A program made the translations under genes and the position numbers. A model generated the notes under the pieces. It had not been told where the DNA came from, did not search any database, and saw only the letters and a list, made by a program, of their open reading frames with translations. From UBA1546 sp049302185 (GTDB lineage Bacteria; Nitrospirota; Thermodesulfovibrionia; Thermodesulfovibrionales; UBA1546), in assembly GCA_049302185.1 (NCBI GenBank), contig JBAQLV010000011.1, positions 1 through 64,000 of the forward strand: a DNA stretch of 64,000 nucleotides, given 5' to 3'. How positions within the stretch are numbered: position 1 is the stretch's first letter; each line of letters opens with the position of its first letter. Shown one piece after another: positions 39,984 through 48,680 of this stretch.

Positions 39984-41756
39984 TTAGAACAACCCTTTAA
40001 CCTTTCCTGTATTCACATCCACATCAACCCTTCTGTATGCAGGGTCTGAAGATGTCCCCGGCATTAGGCTTATATTCCCTGCTACAGGGCAGATAAATCT
40101 TGCGCCGCCATATGTGAGGAAGTCACGAATATGTAGTGTCCAGCCCTTTGGGACGCCTTTGATTGTAGGATCATGAGAAAGAGACAGGTGTGTCTTTACC
40201 ATCATTGTTGCATAATCATTGAACTTTGGATCTTTTTCAAACCTCTCTGCCTTCGCTGCTGCCTCTGGAGAGTAGCTCACTCCATCTGCGCCGTAAACCT
40301 CTTTTGCAATAAGCTCAACACGTTTACGCAGAGGCGTATCCATGTCATAAAGGAACTTAAAGTTGACCTTATCATTACATGCATCAAGCACCGCATCGGC
40401 AAGCTCGAGCGCTCCCTCGCCGCCTTTTAGCCAGTGCTCGGATACAGCAACCCTTGCGCCTGCTGATTGAGCCATCTTCTTGACAAGCTTGATCTCAGCA
40501 TCGGTATCAGTGTGGAATCTGTTTATACAGACAACAGGATTAGTACCTGCTTTTTTAACTGTGTTTATATGCTGTATCAGGTTTGAACATCCGTCTTCAA
40601 GCCATTTGAGATTCTCTTCTGAGTATTCTTTTGGAATCGGTCTTCCAGGAACAACCGGCAGGGCGCCTGCATTAACGCCATGGTGTTTCAATGCCCTTAC
40701 TGTCGCCGTTATTACCGAGACATTCGGGATGTTTCCGGAATATCTGCATTTCACATTCCAGAACTTCTCAAATCCGATGTCAGCGCCAAAGCCGGATTCG
40801 GTTATATGGTAATCTGCCAGTTTAAGACACATCTTGTCAGCCACAACAGATGACTGGCCAACAGCAATATTTGCAAATGGGCCCGCATGGACAAAGCACG
40901 GCTGGCCCTCAATAGACTGAAGCATATTTGGATTAATGGCTTCACGCATCCATGCAGTCATTGCGCCGGCAACCTCAAGGTCTTCTGTAGTGACAGGATT
41001 GCCCTGTTTATCATAAGCTATAACAATACTGCCAATTCTCTTTCTAAAATCTGCAAGGTCACTGAATATAGAAAGTATTGCCATGACCTCGGAGGAGACA
41101 GCTATGCCAAATTTAGACGGCATTAGAAAGCCGTCCATCTTGCCGCCTATACCGATTATGATATTACGAAGCGCCTGAGCGCAAAAGTCTATAACCCATC
41201 CCATCTCAACATTCTTTGGATTAATATTGAGACGTTTAAGTTTCCTTTTTGCCAACTGTTCATCGCTATAGTTGAATTCATGCTGCATCCTCGCAGTCAT
41301 CGCAACCATTGCAAGATTATGGGCATTCATAACTGCATTTATATCACCTGTTAGCCCAAGTGAAAATTCAGTCAATGGGATGCATTGAGAAAGTCCACCG
41401 CCTGCCGCTGATCCTTTAATATTCATTGTAGGTCCGCCGGATGGCTGTCTTATGCAGGCTACAACTTTTTTCCCGCGTTTTCCTATCCCTTGAAGAAGAC
41501 CTAATGTAGTAGTAGATTTACCCTCACCGAGAGGTGTCGGTGTAATAGCTGTTACCTCAATAAATTTTCCGTCCGGTTTGTCTTTTAATCTCTCCAGAAC
41601 CCGTGCATAGTCAACCTTTGCGATGTAATGACCGTGGGGCAGCAGCTCTTCATTTTTAATTCCCAGTTCCTCTGCTAATGCCTGAGAAGTCTTCATGTGT
41701 TTTCCTGCAGCCTCTGCAATCTCCCAGTCTGCATGTTTCGTTGGATCAAGCGGCAT
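39984..41756 (-). CDS. fhs: Formate-tetrahydrofolate ligase
   Basis: ATP-dependent formation of 10-formyl-THF from formate and THF, a step of the methyl branch of the Wood-Ljungdahl pathway and a source of one-carbon units. 590 residues. T-P-L-G-E-G-K-S-T-T is the P-loop, R-Q-P-S-G-G-P-T-M-N-I-K-G and G-F-G-A-D-I-G-F-E-K-F further hallmarks. It is longer than the usual 555-560, mainly through an extended C-terminal part. AAAGGAGG precedes the ATG. It is the last gene of the formate cluster and ends at a clear terminator. Confidence 0.97.
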   Translation of the reverse strand: MPLDPTKHADWEIAEAAGKHMKTSQALAEELGIKNEELLPHGHYIAKVDYARVLERLKDKPDGKFIEVTAITPTPLGEGKSTTTLGLLQGIGKRGKKVVACIRQPSGGPTMNIKGSAAGGGLSQCIPLTEFSLGLTGDINAVMNAHNLAMVAMTARMQHEFNYSDEQLAKRKLKRLNINPKNVEMGWVIDFCAQALRNIIIGIGGKMDGFLMPSKFGIAVSSEVMAILSIFSDLADFRKRIGSIVIAYDKQGNPVTTEDLEVAGAMTAWMREAINPNMLQSIEGQPCFVHAGPFANIAVGQSSVVADKMCLKLADYHITESGFGADIGFEKFWNVKCRYSGNIPNVSVITATVRALKHHGVNAGALPVVPGRPIPKEYSEENLKWLEDGCSNLIQHINTVKKAGTNPVVCINRFHTDTDAEIKLVKKMAQSAGARVAVSEHWLKGGEGALELADAVLDACNDKVNFKFLYDMDTPLRKRVELIAKEVYGADGVSYSPEAAAKAERFEKDPKFNDYATMMVKTHLSLSHDPTIKGVPKGWTLHIRDFLTYGGARFICPVAGNISLMPGTSSDPAYRRVDVDVNTGKVKGLF

Positions 41757-41789
41757 AGATTTAGTTCCTCCTTTTAATCTTTATTTTTA

Positions 41790-41880
41790 TGGAATCTGAT
41801 ACATGATGCACGATTCATAATTTTTTATCCTGCATCCTGTATCGTGTATCTTGCATCCTGCATCCTGCATCAATAATTTA
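41790..41880. repeat. CATCCTG-type minisatellite between fhs and the cNMP-binding gene
   Basis: Units such as GCATCCTGCATCCTGTATC occur about seven times, with a GATACATGATGCACGATTCAT block. The same units form the in-frame inserts in rimO, thiL and miaA. Confidence 0.75.
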
Positions 41881-42325
41881 TCAATGCATTCAGAAACTTT
41901 TCATTCATGCGCCTCAGGTTTTTGCACATGACAAGTACGAGCTTCTTAAGTATCTGTGAAGCCAGAACAACATCTTCTTTTTCCAGTTTCTCGAATTCCT
42001 CTTTCGGGAGTTTTAATAGTTCTGTATTTTCAATCGCCACTGCAGTCGCTTCATGTTTCCGCTTTTCGATTATTGAAAGCTCTCCAAAAAAATTACCTGT
42101 TGATAGAACAGCAAGGGTTTGTTTCCAGCCGTCAGTGGTTGTTTTGGTGATCTCTATCTTCCCGGAACGAATCATGTATATGCCTTTTGTATCTTCCCCT
42201 TCTCTGAAAAGAAATTCGCCCTTTTTAAAGAAGCGTTCTTCAATAGACCCTAACAATTTCCCGAGGTCTGCATCCTTGATGTCTTCAAAAAGAATCTGTT
42301 TCCTGAGTTCATTAATGTTGAGCAT
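41870..42325 (-). CDS. Cyclic-nucleotide-binding domain protein (no DNA-binding domain)
   Basis: 151 residues. F-K-K-G-E-F-L-F-R-E-G-E-D-T-K-G-I-Y-M-I-R-S-G-K-I is the CRP/FNR-type beta roll and N-F-F-G-E-L-S-I-I-E-K-R-K-H-E-A-T-A is the phosphate-binding cassette region. The P-B-C R is replaced around K-R-K-H, so cAMP binding is uncertain. The frame ends after the first helices, without the helix-turn-helix, so it is not a transcription factor by itself. It lies 10 nt downstream of fdhA and 113 nt upstream of fhs, suggesting a sensor or regulatory subunit for formate metabolism. Confidence 0.85.
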   Translation of the reverse strand: MLNINELRKQILFEDIKDADLGKLLGSIEERFFKKGEFLFREGEDTKGIYMIRSGKIEITKTTTDGWKQTLAVLSTGNFFGELSIIEKRKHEATAVAIENTELLKLPKEEFEKLEKEDVVLASQILKKLVLVMCKNLRRMNEKFLNALINY

Positions 42326-42335
42326 TTTGCCTCCT

Positions 42336-45098
42336 TTAAGTAGTTTTTTCTATCTTGACCGCACAAACCTTGAGTTCAGGTGTTTTTGCGTGCGGGTCAA
42401 GCGCATCATTGGTTATTACATTTGCAGCGGCTTCTCTATAGTGCATCGGTATAAAAAGAACGCCGCTTGATATCCTCTCTGTTACCCGCGCCTTTATCTC
42501 AATCTGCCCTCTCCTTGATGTGACCTTTATTTTTTCACCGTCTTTTATCTCAGCTTTTTTAGCATCCTCTGTGTTTATCTCAACATAAGGTTCGCCTGCA
42601 TGCTTTTCAATAGGTGCAACTCTCCGCGTCATTGAACCGCCGTGATACTGGAAAAGGTTTCTTCCTGTTGTAAGGATAAATGGGTAATCACTATCTGTAA
42701 CCTCTGCAGGAGGAACATACTTTACAGGAGTAAATGAGACCTTGCCTCTCGGAAACCCTGCCTTGTACAGATATTCTGTGCCGGGATGGTCTTTTGTGGG
42801 ACATGGCCAGTGGATGCCATGGGTGCGTATCCTGCTGTAAGATATGCCTGCAAGCGCCGGCCATAAACTGCCGAGTTCTTCAGATATCTCTTCAACAGAA
42901 GAGTATTTCATGGGGTATCCTATCCTGTTGGATAATTCAGCAATTATCCATGAGTCCTCTTTTGCGTATCCGGGCGGCTCTACCGCCTTTCTTACAAGCT
43001 GGACCTTTCTTTCTGTATTTATGAAAGTGCCGCTCTTTTCAGCAAAGCAGGTCGCAGGCAGAACTACATCTGCGAGCGCTGCTGTCTCTGTAAGGAATAT
43101 GTCCTGAACTACCATGAACTCAAGTTTGTTGAGAGCTTTGCGTGTATGTTCAATATTCGGGTCTGTGAGCATAGGGTTTTCGCCAAGTATATAGAGCGCC
43201 TTGAGTTCTCCTTTGAAGGCTGATTCTATCATCTCTGTTAATTTCATCCCCTCTTTATCGGAAAGCCGGACTCCCCATGCATCCTCAAATTTTTTCTTGA
43301 CCATCGGCATGTCAACCCTCTGATAGCCGGGATATACATTAGGAAGACAGCCGGCATCACAAGCGCCCTGCACATTATTCTGTCCTCTGAGGGGACTTAT
43401 TCCTGTATGCTCCCTTCCTATATTGCCTGTAAGGAGGGCAAGATTTGCTATCGCATTTACATTGTCTGTCCCATGAGTGTGCTGGGTAATGCCCATCGTG
43501 TAGAATATTCCCGCCTTTCTTGAGCTTCCATAAAGCTTCGCAGCCTTTATTATCGCTTCCTTCGGAATTCCTGTTATCTTAGAGGCATTCTGAGGCGTGA
43601 ATACCTCTACCGACTTTTTCAATTCATCAAAACCCTCGGTTCTTTCATTGATAAATTCATCGTTATGCAGCCCTTCTTTTAATATGACATGCGCTATTCC
43701 ATTTAAAAGGGCTACATCAGTGCCCGGCTTCAGCCTTAAGAATATCTCCGAGAATCTGACAAGCGGAACTCTTCTTGGGTCTGCCACTATGAGTTTGGTC
43801 CCCTTGCGCAGGGCTTTCAACATCCTGTTTGCGATAACAGGATGAGTTTCTTTTGTGTTGGAGCCGATTACGAAGATAACCTCCATCCCCTCAATCTCTC
43901 TTATAGAATTGGTCATTGCTCCTGATTCGAATATTGTAGCCAGACTGGCTACAGTTGGAGCGTGGCAGAGACGGGCGCAGTGGTCAACGTTATTCGTCCC
44001 TATTGCTGCCCTCATGAATTTCTGGAACAGATAGTTTTCTTCCGTAGTGCATCTTGCAGAAGAAAGCCCTGCTATTGAATCAGCGCCGTGTCTCTCTTTT
44101 ATCTCTTTAAGTTTACGGGAAATATAATCGAGGGTCTCGTCCCATGAGGCTTCTCTGAAGAGTTTGGAGTTTGGAGTTTGGAGTTTGGTAACCCCCCTTT
44201 CATCCCCCCTTAAATTAAGGGGGGACAGAGGGGGGTTATCTTTCGGCGCTATCCGTATAAGCGGTTTTTTAAGCCTGTCAGGGCTGTTGATAAACGAATA
44301 GCCGAACCTGCCTTTAACGCACAGCCATCCTTCGTTCCACTTGTCTTCCTTTGAAGTGACTCTTATAACTTCATTCTGCCTTACGTGAAGGGTGAGATTG
44401 CATCCTGTCCCGCAGTACGAGCAGGTAGTGTCAATTTCCTTTATGTCTTTCTGTCTGCCGCGTAGCTGCCACATCTTTCCCGTCAGAGCGCCTGTCGGGC
44501 ATACTGCAACACACTGTCCGCAGAATTCACAGTCAAGGTCTTTTTCAAATGTCGGGCATATCTTAGATTTAAAACCGCGGTATGCAAAATCTATTGCACC
44601 CACGCCCTGTATCTCATCGCATATCCGCACACATTTACCGCAGAGTATACATTTTTCCATATCTCTTTCGATAAAAGGATTTGAGTCTTTTTTGGTATAT
44701 ATACGGCGTTCTCCTGCAAAACGGTTTTCCTTTATGCCATAAAAATATGCGAGTTCCTGAAGGGTGCAGTCTCCTGCCTTCTCGCATATCATGCAATCGT
44801 TTGGATGATCTGAAAGTAAAAGTTCGATATTGGTTTTTCTTATTCTTTCAAGAAGAGGGGTGGAGGTTGTAACTTCCATTCCTTCTGCTGCCGGAACTGA
44901 ACATGAGGTAACCGGATGCCTGTTGCCTTTCACCTCAACCAGGCAAAGCCTGCAGCCGCCATACGGTGTTAACTTTGGGTGATAGCACAAAGTGGGGATG
45001 GCTATATCCAGTTTTCTGGCCGCCTCAAGTATTGTCGTTCCCTTCGGAACAACTACTTTTTTACCGTCTATGATCAGTTTTATAGTCATGATTATCAC
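42336..45098 (-). CDS. fdhA: NAD-dependent formate dehydrogenase, catalytic subunit
   Basis: 920 residues. Domains in order: 2Fe-2S ferredoxin (C-Y-H-P-K-L-T-P-Y-G-G-C-R-L-C, 1-80), NuoG-type His-Cys 4Fe-4S, two 4Fe-4S sites (C-I-L-C-G-K-C-V-R-I-C and C-E-F-C-G-Q-C-V-A-V-C), the Mo/W cluster motif C-S-Y-C-G-T-G-C near 228, then the bis-MGD dehydrogenase. The block N-V-D-H-C-A-R-L-C-H-A-P-T places a Cys, not Sec, at the metal, as in FdsA-type enzymes. It oxidises formate or reduces CO2, with electrons passing to the FdhB/FdhC pair. Residues about 287-313 are an in-frame repeat insert (N-P-P-L-S-P-L-N-L-R-G-D-E-R-G). Confidence 0.93.
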   Translation of the reverse strand: MIIMTIKLIIDGKKVVVPKGTTILEAARKLDIAIPTLCYHPKLTPYGGCRLCLVEVKGNRHPVTSCSVPAAEGMEVTTSTPLLERIRKTNIELLLSDHPNDCMICEKAGDCTLQELAYFYGIKENRFAGERRIYTKKDSNPFIERDMEKCILCGKCVRICDEIQGVGAIDFAYRGFKSKICPTFEKDLDCEFCGQCVAVCPTGALTGKMWQLRGRQKDIKEIDTTCSYCGTGCNLTLHVRQNEVIRVTSKEDKWNEGWLCVKGRFGYSFINSPDRLKKPLIRIAPKDNPPLSPLNLRGDERGVTKLQTPNSKLFREASWDETLDYISRKLKEIKERHGADSIAGLSSARCTTEENYLFQKFMRAAIGTNNVDHCARLCHAPTVASLATIFESGAMTNSIREIEGMEVIFVIGSNTKETHPVIANRMLKALRKGTKLIVADPRRVPLVRFSEIFLRLKPGTDVALLNGIAHVILKEGLHNDEFINERTEGFDELKKSVEVFTPQNASKITGIPKEAIIKAAKLYGSSRKAGIFYTMGITQHTHGTDNVNAIANLALLTGNIGREHTGISPLRGQNNVQGACDAGCLPNVYPGYQRVDMPMVKKKFEDAWGVRLSDKEGMKLTEMIESAFKGELKALYILGENPMLTDPNIEHTRKALNKLEFMVVQDIFLTETAALADVVLPATCFAEKSGTFINTERKVQLVRKAVEPPGYAKEDSWIIAELSNRIGYPMKYSSVEEISEELGSLWPALAGISYSRIRTHGIHWPCPTKDHPGTEYLYKAGFPRGKVSFTPVKYVPPAEVTDSDYPFILTTGRNLFQYHGGSMTRRVAPIEKHAGEPYVEINTEDAKKAEIKDGEKIKVTSRRGQIEIKARVTERISSGVLFIPMHYREAAANVITNDALDPHAKTPELKVCAVKIEKTT
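44158..44236. repeat. Repeat insert in fdhA: minisatellite plus palindrome A
   Basis: GGAGTTT units at 44159-44188, followed by C6/C6 and G6/G6 arms around TTAAATTAA (44191-44236). The frame is preserved on the gene strand. Confidence 0.85.
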
Positions 45099-46879
45099 TC
45101 CACGCCTATAGCCTTAAATTTACAGGAATCCAAACAGCTTCCGCACTTAGTACATCTATCTGCATTTATAACATGGGGTTTCTTTTTTGCACCTGTAATT
45201 GCGCCTGCCTGACATGCCCTTATACATGCACCGCAGCCCTTGCAGCGCTCTTCAAAAATATAATATGTCAAAAGTTTTCTGCAAACTTTAGCAGGACATT
45301 TCTTGTCCCTCACATGTGCTTCAAATTCTTCAGGGAAGTATTTGATTGTTGTAATGATTGGGTTCGGCGCTGATTGTCCAAGACCGCAGAGGCTTGAAAT
45401 TTTTATGTCTGAAGACAGGTTAAGCAGAAGGTCTATATCGCTTTCCTTCCCGTTTCCGGAAGTGATACGCTCAAGTATTTCCAGAAGGCGCTTTGTTCCA
45501 ATCCGACAGGGGGTACATTTACCACATGATTCCGATTGTGTAAATTGGAGAAAGTATTTAGCAACATCCACCATGCAGCTGTCTTCGTCCATTACGACGA
45601 GACCGCCTGAACCTATCATCGCCCCAAGGGCTGACAGTGATTCAAAGTCTACAGGTACATCGAGATTATCCGCACGGATACATCCACCGCTTGGGCCGCC
45701 TATCTGAACAGCCTTGAAAGCCTTGTTGTTTTCGATTCCGCCTCCGATATCGTAGACAATTTGCCTGAGCGGAGTGCCCATAGGCACTTCAATGAGACCT
45801 GCATTCTTGATTTTTCCGGTGATTGCAAAGACTTTTGTGCCTTTACTTTTTTCTGTGCCGAATGAGGCGTACCATTCCGCGCCGTTCCTTATAATATAAG
45901 GTACATTTGCAAAGGTCTCAACGTTGTTAAGACATGTCGGCCGTTTCCATAGTCCTGATTCAGTTGAACGGGGCGGAGTAACCCTCGGCATACCCCTTTT
46001 CCCTTCTATAGAGAACATAAGTGCCGTTGATTCGCCGCAGACGAATGCTCCAGCGCCGAGTTTTATTTTAATGTCAAAATTAAATTTCTCGCCTTGTATA
46101 TTTTTCCCCAAAAAATTATGATTCCTTGCCTGTTTTAATGCCTTCTTAAGCCGTTCAACTGCAAGGGGATATTCTGCCCTTATATAAACATATCCTTGCT
46201 CAGAACCTATTGCATAAGCCCCGATTATCATTCCTTCGATAACGGCATGAGGATTACCTTCTATGACCGACCTGTCCATAAAAGCGCCTGGGTCGCCTTC
46301 ATCCGCATTGCATATAATATATTTAGGAGCGCCTTCAGCTTTTCTTGTAAGCTCCCATTTTAATCCTGTGGGAAAACCGGCGCCTCCGCGCCCTCTCAGT
46401 CCGGACTTTTTTATGACTTCTATTGTTTGATCAGGTGACGCGGCTGACAGAACCTTCTTGACGGCTTCATAGCCGCCCACTTCTATATATGAATTAATAT
46501 CATCGGGGTCTATAACGCCGCAGTCAGAAAGCACGATCTTGACCTGCTTGTCATGAAATTGATGGTAGTCATCGGATACAACCCAGTCGAGAACAGGTGT
46601 TCCCCCGATAATATGCTCGTCGATTATCCTTTCGACCATATCCGACTTTATGAACTGATATGTTGTTTTGACACCATCGAGGATTATATCTACAAGGACA
46701 TCCCTTGAGCAGAGACCGCGGCATCCGACCTTGTGCATGAAGCAGTTTTTTTCTACATTGGCCTTTATGCCTCTTTTCTTCAGAACCTTCCTGAAGGCAT
46801 CCATTACCTCAACACCGCCTGCGGCAATGCCTCCTGTTCCCATGCAGACTTTTATAACTGTTGTATTATTTGCCTTCAC
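45095..46879 (-). CDS. fdhB: Formate dehydrogenase, NuoF-like FMN/NAD subunit
   Basis: 594 residues. An N-terminal thioredoxin-like 2Fe-2S domain (V-C-M-G-T-G-G-I-A-A-G-G, C-F-M-H-K-V-G-C-R-G-L-C), then the NADH/FMN domain (GLRGRGGAGFPTGLKWE, C-N-A-D-E-G-D-P-G-A-F-M-D-R), the 4Fe-4S site S-C-G-K-C-T-P-C-R-I-G and a C-terminal 2 x 4Fe-4S ferredoxin (C-K-G-C-G-A-C-I-R-A-C, C-T-K-C-G-S-C-L-D-S-C). This layout is shared with HydB of bifurcating hydrogenases and FdhB of NAD-linked formate dehydrogenases; the formate-type neighbour decides. Overlaps fdhA by 4 nt and fdhC by 14 nt. Confidence 0.93.
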   Translation of the reverse strand: MKANNTTVIKVCMGTGGIAAGGVEVMDAFRKVLKKRGIKANVEKNCFMHKVGCRGLCSRDVLVDIILDGVKTTYQFIKSDMVERIIDEHIIGGTPVLDWVVSDDYHQFHDKQVKIVLSDCGVIDPDDINSYIEVGGYEAVKKVLSAASPDQTIEVIKKSGLRGRGGAGFPTGLKWELTRKAEGAPKYIICNADEGDPGAFMDRSVIEGNPHAVIEGMIIGAYAIGSEQGYVYIRAEYPLAVERLKKALKQARNHNFLGKNIQGEKFNFDIKIKLGAGAFVCGESTALMFSIEGKRGMPRVTPPRSTESGLWKRPTCLNNVETFANVPYIIRNGAEWYASFGTEKSKGTKVFAITGKIKNAGLIEVPMGTPLRQIVYDIGGGIENNKAFKAVQIGGPSGGCIRADNLDVPVDFESLSALGAMIGSGGLVVMDEDSCMVDVAKYFLQFTQSESCGKCTPCRIGTKRLLEILERITSGNGKESDIDLLLNLSSDIKISSLCGLGQSAPNPIITTIKYFPEEFEAHVRDKKCPAKVCRKLLTYYIFEERCKGCGACIRACQAGAITGAKKKPHVINADRCTKCGSCLDSCKFKAIGVE

Positions 46880-47339
46880 CTTTGATGCCCTTTAAAGACT
46901 TTATCTCCTTGAGGAGTTTGTCTGCTGCCGTTTTACCGTGAACTTTTTTATTGATTATGATTACCGGAGCAATGCTGCATGCACCAACACAGTTAACCCT
47001 TTCAAGGGTAAATTCTTTGTCCTTTGTTGTTTCCTCGCCATCTGAGAGGCTGAGCTCTTTTCTTATGCCATTTATCAACCTCTCGGAGCCTTTAACATGG
47101 CAGGCAGTACCGCAGCAGGCAGTGATAATATTTTTCCCCCGCGGTTTAAGATGAAACTGGGCATAAAATGTAGCTATACCAAAAAAACGGCTTGCAGGTA
47201 TATCAAGCTTTGCGGAGAACCAGTTTACAGCATTCTTAGGGATATATCCGAAGGCATTCTCGATATCCTGAAGAATAGATATGAGATTGCCCTCATTTCC
47301 TCTTGTATCTTTCAGAATCTTGTTAAGTGTTTTTTCCAT
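46866..47339 (-). CDS. fdhC: Formate dehydrogenase, NuoE-like 2Fe-2S subunit
   Basis: 157 residues. I-A-T-F-Y-A-Q-F, then T-A-C-C-G-T-A-C-H-V-K-G and V-N-C-V-G-A-C-S-I-A-P-V give the four cysteines of the thioredoxin-like 2Fe-2S cluster of NuoE/HydC/FdsG proteins. It passes electrons between the FMN site of the NuoF-like subunit and the catalytic subunit. First gene of the operon; a sigma-70-type promoter lies about 30 nt upstream. Confidence 0.92.
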   Translation of the reverse strand: MEKTLNKILKDTRGNEGNLISILQDIENAFGYIPKNAVNWFSAKLDIPASRFFGIATFYAQFHLKPRGKNIITACCGTACHVKGSERLINGIRKELSLSDGEETTKDKEFTLERVNCVGACSIAPVIIINKKVHGKTAADKLLKEIKSLKGIKGEGK

Positions 47340-47370
47340 GCCAAAAAAATCCTTTTAGGTGTGAGTTTTA

Positions 47371-47400
47371 AAATTAGCACAGCTAAGGAAAGGCTGTCAA
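47371..47400 (-). promoter_or_regulatory. Promoter of the formate dehydrogenase operon
   Basis: On the minus strand TTGACA (47400-47395), an 18-nt spacer and TAATTT (47376-47371), followed by AAAAGGA before the fdhC start. Confidence 0.65.
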
Positions 47401-47522
47401 TGCAGAAATAGAAATGAATCAATAAGTCTTGGTTATGGGAATGCTGTGTTCTCCCTGCAAGAATACTTGAAGTTTTTCATTTGACACTCAGTCAGAAGGA
47501 TACAATTTCGCCCAGCCTGAAG

Positions 47523-47552
47523 TTGACAATGAAATCAAAATAATTGTATTCT
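47523..47552 (+). promoter_or_regulatory. Promoter of the tRNA-Lys/tRNA-Glu unit
   Basis: TTGACA (47523-47528), an 18-nt spacer and TATTCT (47547-47552), 17 nt before tRNA-Lys. Confidence 0.65.
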
Positions 47553-47569
47553 ACAAATCTATTTTTCGA

Positions 47570-47645
47570 GGGCCGCTAGCTCAGTTGGTAGAGCAACGCC
47601 CTTTTAAGGCGTGGGTCGAAGGTTCGAATCCTTCGCGGCTCACCA
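47570..47645 (+). tRNA. tRNA-Lys (anticodon UUU)
   Basis: A 76-nt cloverleaf with CCA: acceptor GGGCCGC/GCGGCTC, anticodon stem ACGCC/GGCGT with loop CTTTTAA, T arm GAAGG TTCGAAT CCTTC. Confidence 0.97.
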
Positions 47646-47648
47646 TGT

Positions 47649-47726
47649 GTCCCCATCGTCTAGCCCGGCCTAGGACATCGCCCTTTCAAGGCGGTAACAC
47701 GGGTTCGAATCCCGTTGGGGACGCCA
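47649..47726 (+). tRNA. tRNA-Glu (anticodon UUC)
   Basis: 78 nt with CCA, 3 nt after tRNA-Lys: acceptor GTCCCCA/TGGGGAC, anticodon loop CTTTCAA, discriminator G. Co-transcribed with tRNA-Lys. Confidence 0.96.
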
Positions 47727-47735
47727 TTGAAAATT

Positions 47736-47768
47736 AAAAGACGCTATTCAGGTCCAGCGTCTTTTTTA
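47736..47768 (+). terminator. Rho-independent terminator of the tRNA unit
   Basis: AAAAGACGCT and AGCGTCTTTT pair around a 10-nt loop, ending in TTTTTT. Confidence 0.85.
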
Positions 47769-47835
47769 TTTTCAAAGAATATCTCTGACATAGTATAATA
47801 AAATCTATTCAAAGACCAATAGAGCATTATAATTT

Positions 47836-47889
47836 GTCATGCTGAACTTGTTTCAGCATCTTGGACTCTGAAATAAATTCAGTGTGACA
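47836..47889. repeat. GTCATGCTGAAC-type variant of repeat B
   Basis: GTCATGCTGAACTTGTTTCAGCATC and a second half ending in GTGTGACAT. Same bipartite layout as repeat B with different hairpin sequence, in the gap before the 47928 gene. Confidence 0.55.
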
Positions 47890-47927
47890 TTTTTAAGAGT
47901 CTTTAATTAAAAGGGGTGAAGGATATT

Positions 47928-48647
47928 ATGCTTCCTTTTTGTTTGCATGCCAAGACAATATCAGATGCGTGGTTTCAGTTGATATATAATATTTTTGACC
48001 ATTCCTACACTCAGAAAATCCAGAAAGGCTCATTTGAAAACGAGCAGTATCGCCTTCAGTATCCGGGCATGGCAGTGTTCATTGAACACCCCGGCGAGGA
48101 TATGATTCCTGTTATTCCGCCTGCGTTAAATATCCCATCGCCTACGACAATGGAGTATATAGAAGATTATTTTGCGAATTATCTTATGGATCCGGAACTT
48201 TCAGAGAATGAGACCTATAAGTATTCAAGCAGGATTCATTACCCTATGCCAAAGGGAGGGACGCAGTTTGAAAGGGTAATTGAAATGCTTAAGACTACAC
48301 CCCTTACAAATCAGGCTGTTATAGAGATAGGCTCTCCGGAAGACCATGATATCTGCTACGGAAACGACGGGAACCTTGATCCACCTTGCCTGAGGCTTCT
48401 GGATTTCAAGGCAGTGCCGATGAATGATGAACTCGTTCTTACTGTAAGCTGCTACTTCCGTTCATGGGATTTGTGGGCAGGTTTTCCTACGAACCTCGGC
48501 GGCATAGAGCTTTTGAAAAACTATGTTGCCGGAGAAACAAATCTAAAGAACGGCCCAATGTATGCCTACAGCGCAGGAGCTCATATCTACGGGTATCAGG
48601 AAGAGATTGCAAGAATAAGGACTCTGAAGACAGCGATTAAGAGATAA
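47928..48647 (+). CDS. Thymidylate-synthase-like protein
   Basis: 239 residues. D-P-P-C-L-R-L-L-D-F-K holds a P-P-C at the place of the ThyA catalytic Cys motif, F-R-S-W-D-L-W-A-G-F-P-T-N-L matches the phosphate-binding R-S-x-D-x6-P-x-N, and A-Y-S-A-G-A-H-I-Y-G-Y-Q-E-E matches the x-D-x-H-x-Y nucleotide-sugar block. It is distant from standard ThyA (264 residues) and closer in layout to the archaeal TysY-like or pyrimidine hydroxymethylase branch. It probably acts on dUMP or dCMP with a folate, but the reaction is unproven. The ATG at 47928 has AAGGATATT upstream; a GTG 12 nt earlier is an alternative. Confidence 0.75.
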   Translation: MLPFCLHAKTISDAWFQLIYNIFDHSYTQKIQKGSFENEQYRLQYPGMAVFIEHPGEDMIPVIPPALNIPSPTTMEYIEDYFANYLMDPELSENETYKYSSRIHYPMPKGGTQFERVIEMLKTTPLTNQAVIEIGSPEDHDICYGNDGNLDPPCLRLLDFKAVPMNDELVLTVSCYFRSWDLWAGFPTNLGGIELLKNYVAGETNLKNGPMYAYSAGAHIYGYQEEIARIRTLKTAIKR

Positions 48648-48680
48648 ATACTTAAAGACAGGACATAGTATTTATTTGTG

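Noticed and set aside
42336..45098. Selenocysteine formate dehydrogenase
   Set aside because: The active-site position is coded by Cys and there is no in-frame TGA.
45095..46879. Bifurcating hydrogenase HydB
   Set aside because: Same domain layout, but the adjacent large subunit is a molybdopterin formate dehydrogenase with no hydrogenase H-cluster.
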